64,000 nucleotides of DNA from an uncultured Pseudomonadota bacterium (GCA_900696485.1 CAADGG010000044.1:1-64000); one strand, 5' to 3'; positions 1-9,775 are shown, counted from the stretch's first letter. Notes: generated from the letters alone by a model not told the origin. Numbers and translations are program-made.

Positions 1-40
1 CCGGAAAAGTTGACGAACGAACCCGGCCCCTTTCTTGACG
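1..40. repeat. Diverged half copy of the 13.1-kb palindromic repeat
   Basis: These first 40 bases match the right arm of the 84-bp palindrome at 13048-13131 with three substitutions and one single-base gap. The shared core includes AAAAGTTGACGAA and CCCCTTTCTTGACG. Only one arm is visible; the partner arm would lie left of the window. This is a dispersed intergenic repeat, possibly of the REP or mobile palindromic type. Confidence 0.75.
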
Positions 41-49
41 GTCAGGTGC

Positions 50-378
50 TCGTCGGGCGGGAGCGGGCTCGACTCCTGGACCCCGGTGAGCCTCGTCGTC
101 TGCCCGACGGACACCCGGGGCTTCCCCGTGAGCCGGCGCCTCCTGAAGGTCGACCTCCACTCGAGCGACACGGCCGAGTGCTTCTTCGACGACGTGCGGA
201 GTTCGCGCCGCCATCGGATCGGCGAGGATGGGCAGGGCTCTCGCTCCATCCGGGGTGCCTTCCAACGGGAACGGCTGGTGCGGTCGGTGATGAGGAACGC
301 GCCGTGCGACGGCGTCCTCGCCGATCTCGCCGAACGCAAGGCCTTCGGGCGCCCGCGCGGAGGCTTCCTCGCGGAGTC
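50..378 (+). pseudogene. Acyl-CoA dehydrogenase fragment (decayed)
   Basis: Frame 2 reads through a recognisable middle piece of an acyl-CoA dehydrogenase: VSLVVCPTDTRGF, then LHSSDTAECFFDDVR, then IGEDGQG, ERLVRSVM and ERKAFGRPRGGF. These follow the family order of beta-domain, FFDDV strand, GEEGQGF loop, ER helix and AFGRP loop. The N-terminal domain and the catalytic C-terminal helices are absent. The VP after FFDDVR and several residues before ERKAFGRP are lost, and no start codon or RBS leads it. It is about 110 residues against about 390 for the family, so it is best read as a remnant. It lies directly after the edge repeat. Confidence 0.75.
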
Positions 379-465
379 GGGCTGGCCTAGTGTCCTGACG
401 CGGAATCCGCTGCCGACCGCTCGCGAAGCCGCTTCGGGCCGCTTGCACCTTGTGAGGGAGACGCC

Positions 466-3378
466 ATCTCCAAGCCCCATCTCGTCGTCGTTCCGCATAC
501 GCACTGGGACCGCGAGTGGTACCGGACCCACGAGGCGTTCCGGGTCCGTCTCGTGGCGCTGGTGGATCAGGTGCTCGACGTGCTCGAGCGCGATGCGAGC
601 TTCCGGCACTTCACGCTCGACGGGCAGACGATCGTGCTCGACGACTATCTCGCCGTGCGCCCCGGCGCGTGCGAGCGGATCACGAAGCTGGTCGAACAGG
701 GTCGTCTGCTGATCGGGCCGTGGCACGTGCTGCCGGACGAGTGGCTGGTGTCCGGCGAGGCGTTGATCCGCAACCTGCGCTTCGGCCTCGCGCGGGCCCA
801 GTCGTTCGGCGGCGCGATGCAGCTCGGCTACGTGCCGGATCAGTTCGGTCACGTGGGCCAGCTCCCGCAGATCTTCCGCCGCTTCGGCTTCGCCGGGGCC
901 GCGCTGTGGCGCGGCGTCGGCCAAGATGTGCGCGAGACCGGCTTCTGGTGGGAGGCGCCCGATGGCACGCGGCTCTTCACGCTGTACCTCGCCACCGGCT
1001 ACAGCAATGCTGCGCTGCTTCCACTCGACGCCGAGGCGCTGGCCGGTCGCCTCGAGCGGACGCTGCAGGAGCTGGCGCCCTTCGTGCGCGGCACCACCTT
1101 CACGCTGATGAACGGCAGCGACCACCTGCCGCCGCAAGCGGGTCTTCCCGGCGCCCTGCAGGCCGCGTTGCCGCAGCTCGAAGCGCGGCGGGAGCCGTTG
1201 GACCTCGAGATCGGCACGCTGCCGATGGCGCTCACGCGCGTCCGAGACGAACAGGGCGGCGATGCCCCCGTGCATCGTGGCGAGCTGCGCTCCGGCCTGC
1301 GCGCCCCGCTGTTGCCGGGCTGCGCGTCGGCGCGGCTCGCGCAGAAACAGCGCGAGTTCGTGAACGATCGGCTGCTGACCCGCACGCTCGAGCCGCTCGC
1401 CGCGTGGGCCGGCTGGCTCGGGGCGCCCATCGATCGCGAACTACTCGACTTCACCTGGGGGGTCGCGCTCGAGAACCATCCGCACGACTCGATCTGCGGC
1501 TGTTCCGTCGACGCGGTGCACGAACAGATGGAGGTGCGCTTCGATCGCGTCCGGGAGCTCGCGTTCGCGCAGCTCGAACGCGTGACGGCCGAGCTCGGAT
1601 CGCGCCTGGCCTGTTCGCCAGCCGGTCCGCGCGAAGGCGATGCGTTCGTGGTCTGGCACGGCAATGCGGCGGGACCCGCGCGGGTCGAAGCCGAGTTCGA
1701 GCTGGATCTTCCGGGTCTCGATCCGACGCGCCTGCGTCCGGGCGCTCGCGTCTCCGCCCACGTCCGCGATGCGACCGGCCGCGTCGTCCCGGCCGACGTC
1801 ATCGTGGCGAGCCCCGGTGTGGCCTGGCGTACCCCGTTCCCGCTCGAGCTCGCGCGGAGCCTGCTCGCGGATCTTCCGCGCGAGCTGCTCGGCCATCACG
1901 TGAACGCGGTGTCGTGGCGGCTCGACGGCGCGCAGCTCTCGGTCCGCGTGATCGTCGGCAGCGAGCCGCGCGGCGCATTGGACTTCGCGAGCGTCAAGCG
2001 CGCACTGGTCGCCGCGCTGGCCGACCCCGGCGTGACGGCGCTGGCCGTCGACGCGCAGCGACCGGCGCGCCTGCACGTCGCCTTCAGTGACGAACTTCCC
2101 GGTCATGGCCTGCGCGTCTACCGCCTCGTGGCGGGCGCGGTCCGCGCGACGACGCCGCTCGCGAGCGGGCGGCTGCCGGGGGGCGGCGCGTTCGTCGAGA
2201 ACGAGGCCTGGCGCGTCGAGGCCGATGCCGACGGCGTCGTTGCGCTCGTGCACCGCGGCAGCGGGACCCGCATCGAAGATGCCGTGCACATCGTCAGCGA
2301 GGGCGATCGCGGCGACAGCTACAACTTCGACCCGGTACCGGAAGGGGTCCGCATCGAGCGGCCGCAGCGGGCCCGTGTGCGCGCCGAACGCGCCGGCGTC
2401 GCGAGTGCGGCGCTGCGGCTCGAGCTTCGACTCCGGGTTCCGTGCGGGTTGGCATCCGATCGCCAGCGCCGCAGCCCGCGGTCGGCTGGGCTTCCGATCA
2501 CCGTGTGGCTGCGTGTGCCGGCCGGCCTCGATCGCATCGATGTGCTGGTTGCCGGAACCAACACGGCCGAGGATCACCGGCTGCGGATCCACCTGCGCGC
2601 GCCTTTCACGGCGACACGTTTCGAGGTCGAGTCCGCCTTCGAGACCGTCGCGCGCCCGATCGCGCCGTCGCGCGAGGCCTTCGGCAGCGCCGCACCGTCC
2701 GAGTGGCCGATCGGAGCCGGGCCGCAGCGAAGCTACTGCCGGCTCCGCGACGACGCCCGAGCGCTCACCGTCGCGGCCCGTGGCAACAGCGAGGTCGAGG
2801 CCGTGCCGGAGCCGGGCGGGACGACATCGATCGCCGTGACACTGCTGCGTGCGGTCGGATGGCTGTCGCGGAGCGACCTGTCGCTGCGGCCCGGTCCGGC
2901 CGGTCCGCTGATGCCGACGCCTGGTGCGCAGGCGCCCGGCCCGTTTCGCGCCGAACTGTCGCTGCGCCTCCATGCCGCGGACGAAGCCTCCTGGATCGCC
3001 GAGGCTCACCGCTTCGCCTGGCCACCGAGCGCGTTCGCGCCAGGGGACGGGAACGGCGCGACGCTTCGGGACGGTGCGCGTCTCGTCGAGCTCGACGACC
3101 CGGGGATCGTCGTCTCGGCGCTCGAGCCGGGCGCCGATGGCGCGTTGCGCGTGCGTCTCTACGAGGCCACCGGCCAGCCGCGCCGGCTGCGCGGGCGGAT
3201 CCCCGGCGCGCAGCAGATCCGGGCGCTCGATCTCGCCGGGCAGCCGGACGCCGGATGGGCGCTGGCCGTCTCCGGCGGCGACTTCGAAGCCGAGCTCCGC
3301 GCCGGTCAGATCGTCGACCTCGAAGCCCGCAGCGTCGCGTCATCCTGCGCGACGCGCCCCGACGACGAGAGGAACTGA
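466..3378 (+). CDS. Alpha-mannosidase, glycoside hydrolase family 38
   Basis: Retaining exo-alpha-mannosidase of the GH38 type, about 970 residues. The metal-binding N-terminal motif PHTHWDREWYRTHE lies at 493-531 and the nucleophile region YVPDQFGHVGQ at about 830-860; the HDSICGCS motif of the mid domain is also present. The long C-terminal beta-sandwich is intact. A start is a problem: an in-frame stop ends at 390 and no ATG, GTG or TTG occurs before the essential HTHWD motif. The only well-placed codon is ATC at 466, five bases after GAGGGAG. The first ordinary start (GTG 553) would remove the catalytic HTHWDREW segment. It overlaps the next gene by one base (TGATG). The family is well recognised; the start is an inference. 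Confidence 0.9.
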   Translation: MSKPHLVVVPHTHWDREWYRTHEAFRVRLVALVDQVLDVLERDASFRHFTLDGQTIVLDDYLAVRPGACERITKLVEQGRLLIGPWHVLPDEWLVSGEALIRNLRFGLARAQSFGGAMQLGYVPDQFGHVGQLPQIFRRFGFAGAALWRGVGQDVRETGFWWEAPDGTRLFTLYLATGYSNAALLPLDAEALAGRLERTLQELAPFVRGTTFTLMNGSDHLPPQAGLPGALQAALPQLEARREPLDLEIGTLPMALTRVRDEQGGDAPVHRGELRSGLRAPLLPGCASARLAQKQREFVNDRLLTRTLEPLAAWAGWLGAPIDRELLDFTWGVALENHPHDSICGCSVDAVHEQMEVRFDRVRELAFAQLERVTAELGSRLACSPAGPREGDAFVVWHGNAAGPARVEAEFELDLPGLDPTRLRPGARVSAHVRDATGRVVPADVIVASPGVAWRTPFPLELARSLLADLPRELLGHHVNAVSWRLDGAQLSVRVIVGSEPRGALDFASVKRALVAALADPGVTALAVDAQRPARLHVAFSDELPGHGLRVYRLVAGAVRATTPLASGRLPGGGAFVENEAWRVEADADGVVALVHRGSGTRIEDAVHIVSEGDRGDSYNFDPVPEGVRIERPQRARVRAERAGVASAALRLELRLRVPCGLASDRQRRSPRSAGLPITVWLRVPAGLDRIDVLVAGTNTAEDHRLRIHLRAPFTATRFEVESAFETVARPIAPSREAFGSAAPSEWPIGAGPQRSYCRLRDDARALTVAARGNSEVEAVPEPGGTTSIAVTLLRAVGWLSRSDLSLRPGPAGPLMPTPGAQAPGPFRAELSLRLHAADEASWIAEAHRFAWPPSAFAPGDGNGATLRDGARLVELDDPGIVVSALEPGADGALRVRLYEATGQPRRLRGRIPGAQQIRALDLAGQPDAGWALAVSGGDFEAELRAGQIVDLEARSVASSCATRPDDERN

Positions 3379-3875
3379 TGCGCTCGGTCCCGACTTCGCT
3401 CCTGATGACGCTGTGGTTCGCGATCCTCGCGCTGCCGGTCGTGGCCGATCCGCCGTCTCCGGGCTCGGATCGGCAGGCGGGACCGGACTCCGGTTCGGCG
3501 GTCCGTGCGACGACGGGCGGCGCGGCTGCGCGCACCGGCGCGCCGCGCCGCATCACTGCCGGAGAACGTTTCACGGTCCGCGAGCGCGACCTGTTCCGGT
3601 CCTGGCACACGGCCGAATACGGTCGCGGGAAGTGCGCCCCGGGCCTCGAGAAGAAGACGGCGGACTGCCTGCCGCCCGGCCGTCAGGAGAAGCGCTACAC
3701 GATCGGAGCGCCCCTGCCCGGCGCCATCATCATCGCCCCGTTGCCGCTCGATCTCGCCCGCCGTGTCGGGTCGCCGCCGATCGGCTACCGCTACGCGATC
3801 GTCGATGGCGACCTGCTGAAACTCACCGTCGACACGACCGTCGTGATCGACGCCGTGACGGGTCTGACACCGTGA
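3378..3875 (+). CDS. RcnB-like small periplasmic protein
   Basis: 165 residues. It begins with a Sec signal peptide (MRSVPTSLLMTLWFAILALP, cleavage probably after VVA). The C-terminus has the layout of RcnB-family domains: a YRYAIVDGDLLKL strand followed by VVIDAVTGL. RcnB of enterobacteria is a periplasmic protein of nickel/cobalt homeostasis, but many family members are uncharacterised, so no metal role is claimed. A middle segment contains two Cys (CAPGLEKKTADC) that could form a disulfide. The ATG overlaps the mannosidase stop by one base, which suggests translational coupling. Confidence 0.6.
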   Translation: MRSVPTSLLMTLWFAILALPVVADPPSPGSDRQAGPDSGSAVRATTGGAAARTGAPRRITAGERFTVRERDLFRSWHTAEYGRGKCAPGLEKKTADCLPPGRQEKRYTIGAPLPGAIIIAPLPLDLARRVGSPPIGYRYAIVDGDLLKLTVDTTVVIDAVTGLTP

Positions 3876-3915
3876 TCGCCTCCGGCCCCTCGTCGCCACC
3901 AACCGGTGCGGCGGG

Positions 3916-5709
3916 TCAGTCGGTCCGACGGGCCTTTTCGAGCCACGGCTCGAGCGTCGGCGTGCCGAGCAGCGTCGCGAAGGCCTCGCGGGGAAGCGGC
4001 GCCGCGAACAGGAAGCCCTGGCCGCGCGTGCAACCGACCGCTTCGAGGAACGTGAGCTGTTCCTGCGTCTCGATGCCCTCTGCCACGACGTCCACGCCGA
4101 GACCGCGGGCGAGGGTCAGGATCGCCGACGTGATCGTCACATCTCCGGGGTCGTCGGGGAGACCGGCGACGAAGGCCCCGTCGATCTTCAGCTCGTGGAA
4201 GCGCAGGCGTTTGAGATCCGCGAGCGCCGTGCCGCCGCACCCGAAATCGTCGAGCGAGAGACGGATGCCCTGCTCGTCGAGAGCGCCGAGCGTCCGGAGC
4301 GACGTTCCCTCGACGTCGACCAGTGCGCTCTCGGAGATCTCGAGCGTGAGCTGCGCGGGCGTCAACCCGGACTCGGCGAGGGCCTCCTCGACGATGCGTT
4401 CGAAGCCGAGCCGCCGGATCTGTCGGGCCGAGACGTTGACGGCGATGTGGAACGGCCCGGCGACGGCTTCGCGCCAGCGGCGGGCTTCGCAGCAGGCGGT
4501 CTGCAACACCCAGGCCCCGATCTCGGCGATCTGTCCGGTCTCTTCGGCGACCGCCAGGAAGGCCGCCGGCGGGCGCAGACCCGTCAGCGGGTCGTTCCAG
4601 CGCAGCAGGGCCTCGACGCCGATCACGCGACGGGAAGAGAGGTCGACCTGCGGCTGGAACAGCAGGAGGAACTCTCCGCGGGCGAGACCCTGCGCGAGCC
4701 GTCCCTCGATCCGCAGGCGCTCGCGCGCGCTCGCGTTCATCTCGGGACTGTGGAACCGGTACTGGGAGCCGCCTTCGCGTTTGGCCGCGTACATCGCGAG
4801 GTCGGCGTTCCGGAGCAGCTCGCCGCCTTCGCTGCCGTCCCGCGGCTGGACCGCGATGCCGATGCTGGCGTCGGTCTGGAAGCGCTCGCCCGCCACCGTG
4901 ATCGGCTGCGACAGGGCGGCGAGGAGCTTGCGGGCGACGCGCGCCGGGTCCGTCTCGCGCTGGAGGTTCGTGAGCACGAGGGCGAACTCGTCGCCGCCGA
5001 GGCGGGCGATCGTGTCGCTCTGGCGCACCTGCTTGGCCAGTCTCCCGGCAACGCAGCGCAGGACCTCGTCTCCGGTGGCATGGCCGTAGTCGTCGTTGAT
5101 GCCCTTGAAGCCATCGAGATCCAACATCAGGACCGCGATCGTCTCGCCGCTGCGGTGCGCTCCGGCCAGGGCGTGCTCGAGCCGATCCTCGAGCAGCAGA
5201 CGATTGGCGATGCCGGTGAGCGGATCGTGCGTGGCGAGATGGCGGGCCGCTTTGCGTGCCGCCTCGAGTTCTTCGAAGATCTGCGCGCGCTCGATGGCCT
5301 GGCGTACGGTGCGCACGAGTGCACGGCTCGAGTACTCGCCACAGATCAGGACCGCATGGGCACCGGCCGCGATCACGGTGCTCTCGAGTTCCTCGCCGGC
5401 GTCCGATTCGACGGCGATGATCGGGAGCCGGGGCGCGCACGCGTGGAGCTGCGCGAGCGCTTCGAGCGGCGACAGATCGCGCAGCGCGAGGGACAACACG
5501 ACGGCGTCCCAGCCGGCTTCGCGGAGGGCGACCCGGGCCGCGACGAGATCGGGCACGGTCCGAACCCGGCAACGAGCGCTCGGCAGCGCGTGGGCGCCGG
5601 TGGCAACGCGCTCCGCCTCCCGGGGGTCCGGCTCGACGAGGAGGATGCGCAGATCCGCCGACGGGTGCCGGCGGACGGGATCGCGAGAGGCCGACATCGG
5701 CTGCAGCAT
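3916..5709 (-). CDS. REC-GGDEF-EAL cyclic-di-GMP signalling protein
   Basis: 597 residues. Residues 19-140 form a receiver-like domain, but the position expected for the phospho-acceptor Asp is Ser73 in DAVVLS, so it is a degenerate receiver. A short helix leads to a GGDEF domain (about 158-320) with intact LGGDEF at 237-242 and an RxxD inhibitory site (RQSD) five residues before it. The EAL domain (about 335-590) keeps EALLRW, NVSARQ, DDFG, LKID, AEGIET and QGFLF, so both catalytic activities look possible. The gene sits 9 bp downstream of the PilZ-cNMP gene and likely forms one transcript with it and the PilZ gene before it. The bifunctional state is inferred from motifs only. Confidence 0.93.
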   Translation of the reverse strand: MLQPMSASRDPVRRHPSADLRILLVEPDPREAERVATGAHALPSARCRVRTVPDLVAARVALREAGWDAVVLSLALRDLSPLEALAQLHACAPRLPIIAVESDAGEELESTVIAAGAHAVLICGEYSSRALVRTVRQAIERAQIFEELEAARKAARHLATHDPLTGIANRLLLEDRLEHALAGAHRSGETIAVLMLDLDGFKGINDDYGHATGDEVLRCVAGRLAKQVRQSDTIARLGGDEFALVLTNLQRETDPARVARKLLAALSQPITVAGERFQTDASIGIAVQPRDGSEGGELLRNADLAMYAAKREGGSQYRFHSPEMNASARERLRIEGRLAQGLARGEFLLLFQPQVDLSSRRVIGVEALLRWNDPLTGLRPPAAFLAVAEETGQIAEIGAWVLQTACCEARRWREAVAGPFHIAVNVSARQIRRLGFERIVEEALAESGLTPAQLTLEISESALVDVEGTSLRTLGALDEQGIRLSLDDFGCGGTALADLKRLRFHELKIDGAFVAGLPDDPGDVTITSAILTLARGLGVDVVAEGIETQEQLTFLEAVGCTRGQGFLFAAPLPREAFATLLGTPTLEPWLEKARRTD

Positions 5710-5718
5710 GGCGGGTGA

Positions 5719-6555
5719 TCAGCGCGAGCGGCGGTTCTGATCGGTCAGGCGCGAAACCAGTGCGCGGAACTGGAGCACCTGGCGCGCGGCGATGGTACGG
5801 GCCAATCGGTGCGCGACGAGCGGCTTTGCGCGCTCGAGATAGCGGAAGACGGCACGGTCCAGCTCGAGCAGGATCACATCGCTGACGGCGACGGCCGACA
5901 CCGGCGACGGCACGTCGGCGATCAGCGGGATCCCGCCGAACACGCCGCCGGGCGACACGCGCTCGACCTCGAGTTCGTGTTCCCGGTCGCCGGTGGCCGC
6001 CAGCGTCACGGTTCCTCGCATCACGACGAAGAGGGAATCGTCGCCAGGCCGCGGGTGGCCCTCCCGGCAGATGAAGGTTCCCGGCGGCGCCTCCCGCAGC
6101 CGGCTCGCGAGGGCGACGTCGAGGGCTTCGTCGAGACCGAGGTCGCGGAGTTCCGAGCGGTTCTGCAGGAAATCCGTCAGCTCCTGGGCTGCCTGCTCGA
6201 CGAACTTGCGCATCCGCTCGCGATCCGACGCGGTCGGCCGGGAGAAGCGCAGACCCGTGAAGATCGCCCGTTCGAGGCTCGCCTCGCGCTGCCAGCAGCC
6301 CTCGATGTCGAGCGTCAGCGATTCACCCGGGAGGTGGATCGTCACGCTGCGCAGCGAGGACAGCGCGAAGGGGGAGGGCGTCTGGATGCAGATCCCCCCG
6401 GTGCCGACGTCGCGCAGCCGACAGGCGAGGGTCCCCATGCCGCCGAGCCGAAGTTCTCCGGCCGCGTTGCAGGCGACGCGCGGAGCCGAACGCAGCTCGA
6501 AGGGGCTCTCCGCATCCGTCGGCGGATCGTCGTGGCATCGCTCGAGCAGGCTCAT
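5719..6555 (-). CDS. PilZ domain fused to a cyclic-nucleotide-binding-like domain
   Basis: 278 residues. The N-terminal PilZ domain (about 20-115) has RSAPR as the RxxxR motif and DVGTGG in place of DxSxxG, so cyclic-di-GMP binding is plausible. The C-terminal half (about 145-260) has the cyclic-nucleotide-binding beta-roll: GTFICREGHPGDDSLFVVMRG-type strands and a phosphate-cassette position reading FGGIPLIADVPSPVSA. The Glu and Arg of the canonical FGE...PRxA cassette are missing, so ordinary cAMP binding is unlikely. No HTH follows. It overlaps the upstream PilZ gene by 4 nt and precedes the REC-GGDEF-EAL gene. Confidence 0.85.
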   Translation of the reverse strand: MSLLERCHDDPPTDAESPFELRSAPRVACNAAGELRLGGMGTLACRLRDVGTGGICIQTPSPFALSSLRSVTIHLPGESLTLDIEGCWQREASLERAIFTGLRFSRPTASDRERMRKFVEQAAQELTDFLQNRSELRDLGLDEALDVALASRLREAPPGTFICREGHPRPGDDSLFVVMRGTVTLAATGDREHELEVERVSPGGVFGGIPLIADVPSPVSAVAVSDVILLELDRAVFRYLERAKPLVAHRLARTIAARQVLQFRALVSRLTDQNRRSR

Positions 6556-7088
6556 GCGGGTTCTCCGAAGCTGGAATCCACCAAGGGAGGGTCGGTCTCG
6601 TCGGGTTTTCCGAACTCATCGATGATCGAGCGCTCGTAGAGCGCGTCGATGAGCTTCGTCGTCTCGGGACTCATCGGTCCGAAGCGGACCCCCATTCCCC
6701 GACGATGGGAGTCTGCGCCAAGAAACTGGTTCGCCACGACCGCCGGCAGTTCGATGCAGCCACCCTCCGGGAGCGCGATGCGAAGCGAGATCTCCTCGCC
6801 GACCGGGGCCGGCACGGGGGTCCGGACGAAGGCGCCGCTGCGGGAAAGATTCGTCACATGGGCGTCGTGGACGGGAGCGCTGCGAGCCCAGAGGCAACCG
6901 ATCTCGGTCGCGACGCGCAACGACGCCCGGCGGTCGGCATCTTTCGGGACGTCGGGGTTGAGCCGCTTGCCGAGGTAGCGGCGCAGGTTGCTCCAGATCT
7001 CCTCCTCGAGCGGGGAAAGCCCATCGGCCCCGCGCTTCCGGTCGAGGCGCGCATACTGCAGGAACAGGGTCGCGATGTTTCGGCGCAT
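6552..7088 (-). CDS. PilZ domain protein
   Basis: 178 residues, start ATG at 7086-7088. An N-terminal stretch of about 55 residues (MRRNIATLFLQYARLDRKRG) precedes a PilZ domain with canonical RRASLR (RxxxR) and NLSRSG (NxSxxG), so it probably binds cyclic-di-GMP. The protein is small enough to act as an effector that binds a partner. It is the first gene of the minus-strand cyclic-di-GMP trio; its stop overlaps the next ATG by 4 nt. The 176 bp between it and the divergent P-type ATPase gene must hold promoters for both directions. Confidence 0.85.
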   Translation of the reverse strand: MRRNIATLFLQYARLDRKRGADGLSPLEEEIWSNLRRYLGKRLNPDVPKDADRRASLRVATEIGCLWARSAPVHDAHVTNLSRSGAFVRTPVPAPVGEEISLRIALPEGGCIELPAVVANQFLGADSHRRGMGVRFGPMSPETTKLIDALYERSIIDEFGKPDETDPPLVDSSFGEPA

Positions 7089-7264
7089 CCAGTGTTTTCC
7101 CGAGGTTCCGTCGGCCTTTCGGGCTCTCAGCTTGAGACGTTTGCCGGGGCCGCTCGGCCCGGCCGGCAGACCTGGCAGCCCCGCCGAGCCCCGAAAGCGA
7201 TTCGGGCAGCGGCTCCGGCCCGGACCGCGCCGTCGGTTGGTCCTGGTATCGTCTGCGCAGCACG

Positions 7265-9775
7265 ATGCCGCTCCACGACGATGCCGCGACCCGACGAGAG
7301 GCTCCCCGCGGATCCGCCGGATTGAGCCGCGACGAGGCCATTCGTCGCCTCGCGCTGGTGGGTCCGAACGCGCTGCCGAAGGCAGCGCCGATCCGGTTGT
7401 GGTGGCGCTTCCTGGCGCAGTTCCACAGCGCATTGCTCTACCTGTTGCTGTTCGCACTGGTCTTCGGTCTCGCCGCCTGGCTCTACGAGGGCGCGCACGG
7501 TTGGCCGGCGGAGATGATCGCCATCGCGGCAGTCCTGTTGCTGAACGCCGGTCTCGGGGCGTTCCAGGAGCACCGCTCGGAACAGGCGCTGGCACAGCTC
7601 GAAGCGCTGGCGGCCCCGCTCGCTTGGGTGCTGCGCGACGGACGGTTCTCCCGGGTTCCGAGTCGCGAGCTCGTGCCGGGGGATGTCCTGCGCGTCGAAG
7701 CCGGCGAACGCCTCCCGGCCGACGGCGAGTTCCTGGAAGCGCACGGCGTGTTGGTCGACGAGGCGGTGCTCACCGGGGAATCGATCCCGATCGACAAAGC
7801 AGCCGGAGACGAGAGCTTCAGTGGCACGTTGATCGTGCGGGGCCAGGGTCTGCTGTCCGTCGTGCGGACCGGACCGGCGAGCGCGATGGGTCAGCTCGCG
7901 ACGCTGCTCGGGGGGATCCGTGCCGAACCGACGCCGCTCGAGCGTCGCCTCGATGCGCTCGGTCACCAGATCGCGCTCCTCGTGGGGGGGCTGGCCATCC
8001 TGCTCACCGGCGTGCTCGTGGCGATCGAGGGAGTCGGCCATCTGCAGCAGGCGATCCTGTTCGCCGCGGCGCTGGCGGTGGCGGCGGTCCCGGAAGGCCT
8101 GCCGGCGGTCGTGACGCTCACGCTGTCGCTCGGCGTCCAGCGGATGGCCCGCCGGAAGGCCGTCGTGCGGCGGCTGTCCGCGGTGGAGGCGCTCGGCTCC
8201 GTCACCGTGATCGCGACCGACAAGACCGGCACCCTCACCGAGAATCGGATGGCGGTCCAGGCGCTCGATTCGCCGGCGCCCGAGATTGCTTTGCGCGCGA
8301 TGACGCTCGCCAACGACGCCGATGACGACTCGGCGGCGGGCGACCCCCTCGACCACGGACTGCTCGACTACGCCCGCGCGCAGGGCGTCGAGATCCGCGA
8401 ACTGCGGGCGGGTCATCCGCGTCGCTCGCTGCGTCCGTTCGACAGCGAGTGGAAGTTCATGCGCGTCGGCGTCGAGGAGGACGGCGCCCTGCGCAGCTAC
8501 TTCAAGGGGGCGCCGGAGGTGCTGCTGGAGCGTTGCACGCTCGCGGGCGACGTGCGCGAGAACTGGCTGGCGCGCGCCGAAGCCGGTGCCGAGGACGGCT
8601 ACCGGGTGCTCGCGCTCGCCACCGGCGCCGGCGAAGCAGAACGGGATCTGCAGTTCCTCGGCCTGGTCCTGCTGTGGGATCCGCCGAGGCGGGAGGTCCC
8701 CGCGGCGATTCGCAGCGCCACGGCGGCCGGGGTGCGCGTGTTGCTGGTCACCGGCGACCATCCCGGAACGGCGCGGGCGGTGGCGCGAGAGGTGGGTCTC
8801 GACGCGGAGCGCGTGCTCGTCGGCGGGGAAATCGAGGCGCTCTCGGATGCGCAGCTTCGGGATGCCCTGCGCGACGTACAGGTCCTCGCACGCGTCGATC
8901 CGCAACACAAGCTGCGGATCATCGAGGTGCTGCAACGGGATGGCGAGATCGTGGCGATGACCGGCGACGGTGTCAATGATGCGCTCGCCCTGAAGCGCGC
9001 CGATGTCGGAGTGGCGATGGGGCAGCGCGGCAGCGACGTCGCCCGGGAAGTCGCGGACCTCGTGCTGCTCGATGACGATTTCGCATCGATCGTCGGGGCC
9101 ATCGAAGAGGGCCGCAGCATCTACGAGAGCATCCAGAATTTCATCCGCTTCCTGTTCTCGACCAACGTGGCCCTCGTGACCCTCGTCGTCGTCGGTGCGC
9201 TCGGTTCCTTCGCAACGGGCATGCGCGATGTCGCCGGCGGTCTGTTGCTGCCGCTGACGGCCATCCAGCTGCTGTGGATCAATTTCCTGGGCGACGGTCC
9301 GGCGGCCCTGGCGCTGGCGCTCGATCGCCACCCCGATGTGATGAAGCGGGCCCCGAAGCCGCCGGGCGAGCCGCTGCTGGATCGCGCGGCGCGCCGCTTC
9401 GTGTTGTCGACGGGGCTGCTGAAGGCCGGCGTCGGAGCGGCCTTCCTGATCGTGCTGCCGGTCTGGGGCTACACCGTCGTAGTCGCGCGGACGGCCGTGT
9501 TCCTGCTCGAGTCCGTAGCGCAGCTCTTGACGGCCTACCCCGCGCGCCGGATCGGCGCGCAGGCCGCTTCCAACCGGACCCTCCACGCGGTGATTCTCGG
9601 CAGCGTCGTGCTCCAGGTGTTGACGGTGACGGTGCCGGCGCTGCGTCAGGCGCTGGGTCTCGTTGCGCTCGATGGCCCCGTCTTGGCGATGAGTGCGGTG
9701 GCCGTCCTGATCACCTGGATCCTGTCGGAAGCGATCGGCCGCGCGCTACCGGGCCGCCCACGCGTCAGGGAATGA
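7265..9775 (+). CDS. P-type cation-transporting ATPase
   Basis: 836 residues, integral inner-membrane pump. It has the full P-type set: an N-terminal cation ATPase segment, TGES in the actuator domain, PEGLP in transmembrane helix 4, the phosphorylated Asp319 in DKTGTLT, the hinge [17 protein letters not shown], and a C-terminal group of hydrophobic helices. PEGLP and overall layout place it near the P2 (calcium type) or P3 (proton type) pumps; the transported ion cannot be fixed from the sequence. It is a single gene; its end overlaps the 3' end of lysA by 11 bp on the opposite strand. Confidence 0.93.
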   Translation: MPLHDDAATRREAPRGSAGLSRDEAIRRLALVGPNALPKAAPIRLWWRFLAQFHSALLYLLLFALVFGLAAWLYEGAHGWPAEMIAIAAVLLLNAGLGAFQEHRSEQALAQLEALAAPLAWVLRDGRFSRVPSRELVPGDVLRVEAGERLPADGEFLEAHGVLVDEAVLTGESIPIDKAAGDESFSGTLIVRGQGLLSVVRTGPASAMGQLATLLGGIRAEPTPLERRLDALGHQIALLVGGLAILLTGVLVAIEGVGHLQQAILFAAALAVAAVPEGLPAVVTLTLSLGVQRMARRKAVVRRLSAVEALGSVTVIATDKTGTLTENRMAVQALDSPAPEIALRAMTLANDADDDSAAGDPLDHGLLDYARAQGVEIRELRAGHPRRSLRPFDSEWKFMRVGVEEDGALRSYFKGAPEVLLERCTLAGDVRENWLARAEAGAEDGYRVLALATGAGEAERDLQFLGLVLLWDPPRREVPAAIRSATAAGVRVLLVTGDHPGTARAVAREVGLDAERVLVGGEIEALSDAQLRDALRDVQVLARVDPQHKLRIIEVLQRDGEIVAMTGDGVNDALALKRADVGVAMGQRGSDVAREVADLVLLDDDFASIVGAIEEGRSIYESIQNFIRFLFSTNVALVTLVVVGALGSFATGMRDVAGGLLLPLTAIQLLWINFLGDGPAALALALDRHPDVMKRAPKPPGEPLLDRAARRFVLSTGLLKAGVGAAFLIVLPVWGYTVVVARTAVFLLESVAQLLTAYPARRIGAQAASNRTLHAVILGSVVLQVLTVTVPALRQALGLVALDGPVLAMSAVAVLITWILSEAIGRALPGRPRVRE

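Noticed and set aside
7127..9586. 819-residue open frame on the minus strand
   Set aside because: It is antisense to the complete P-type ATPase gene; its translation is His/Gln/Arg-rich and matches no family. Long antisense frames are common at this G+C content.
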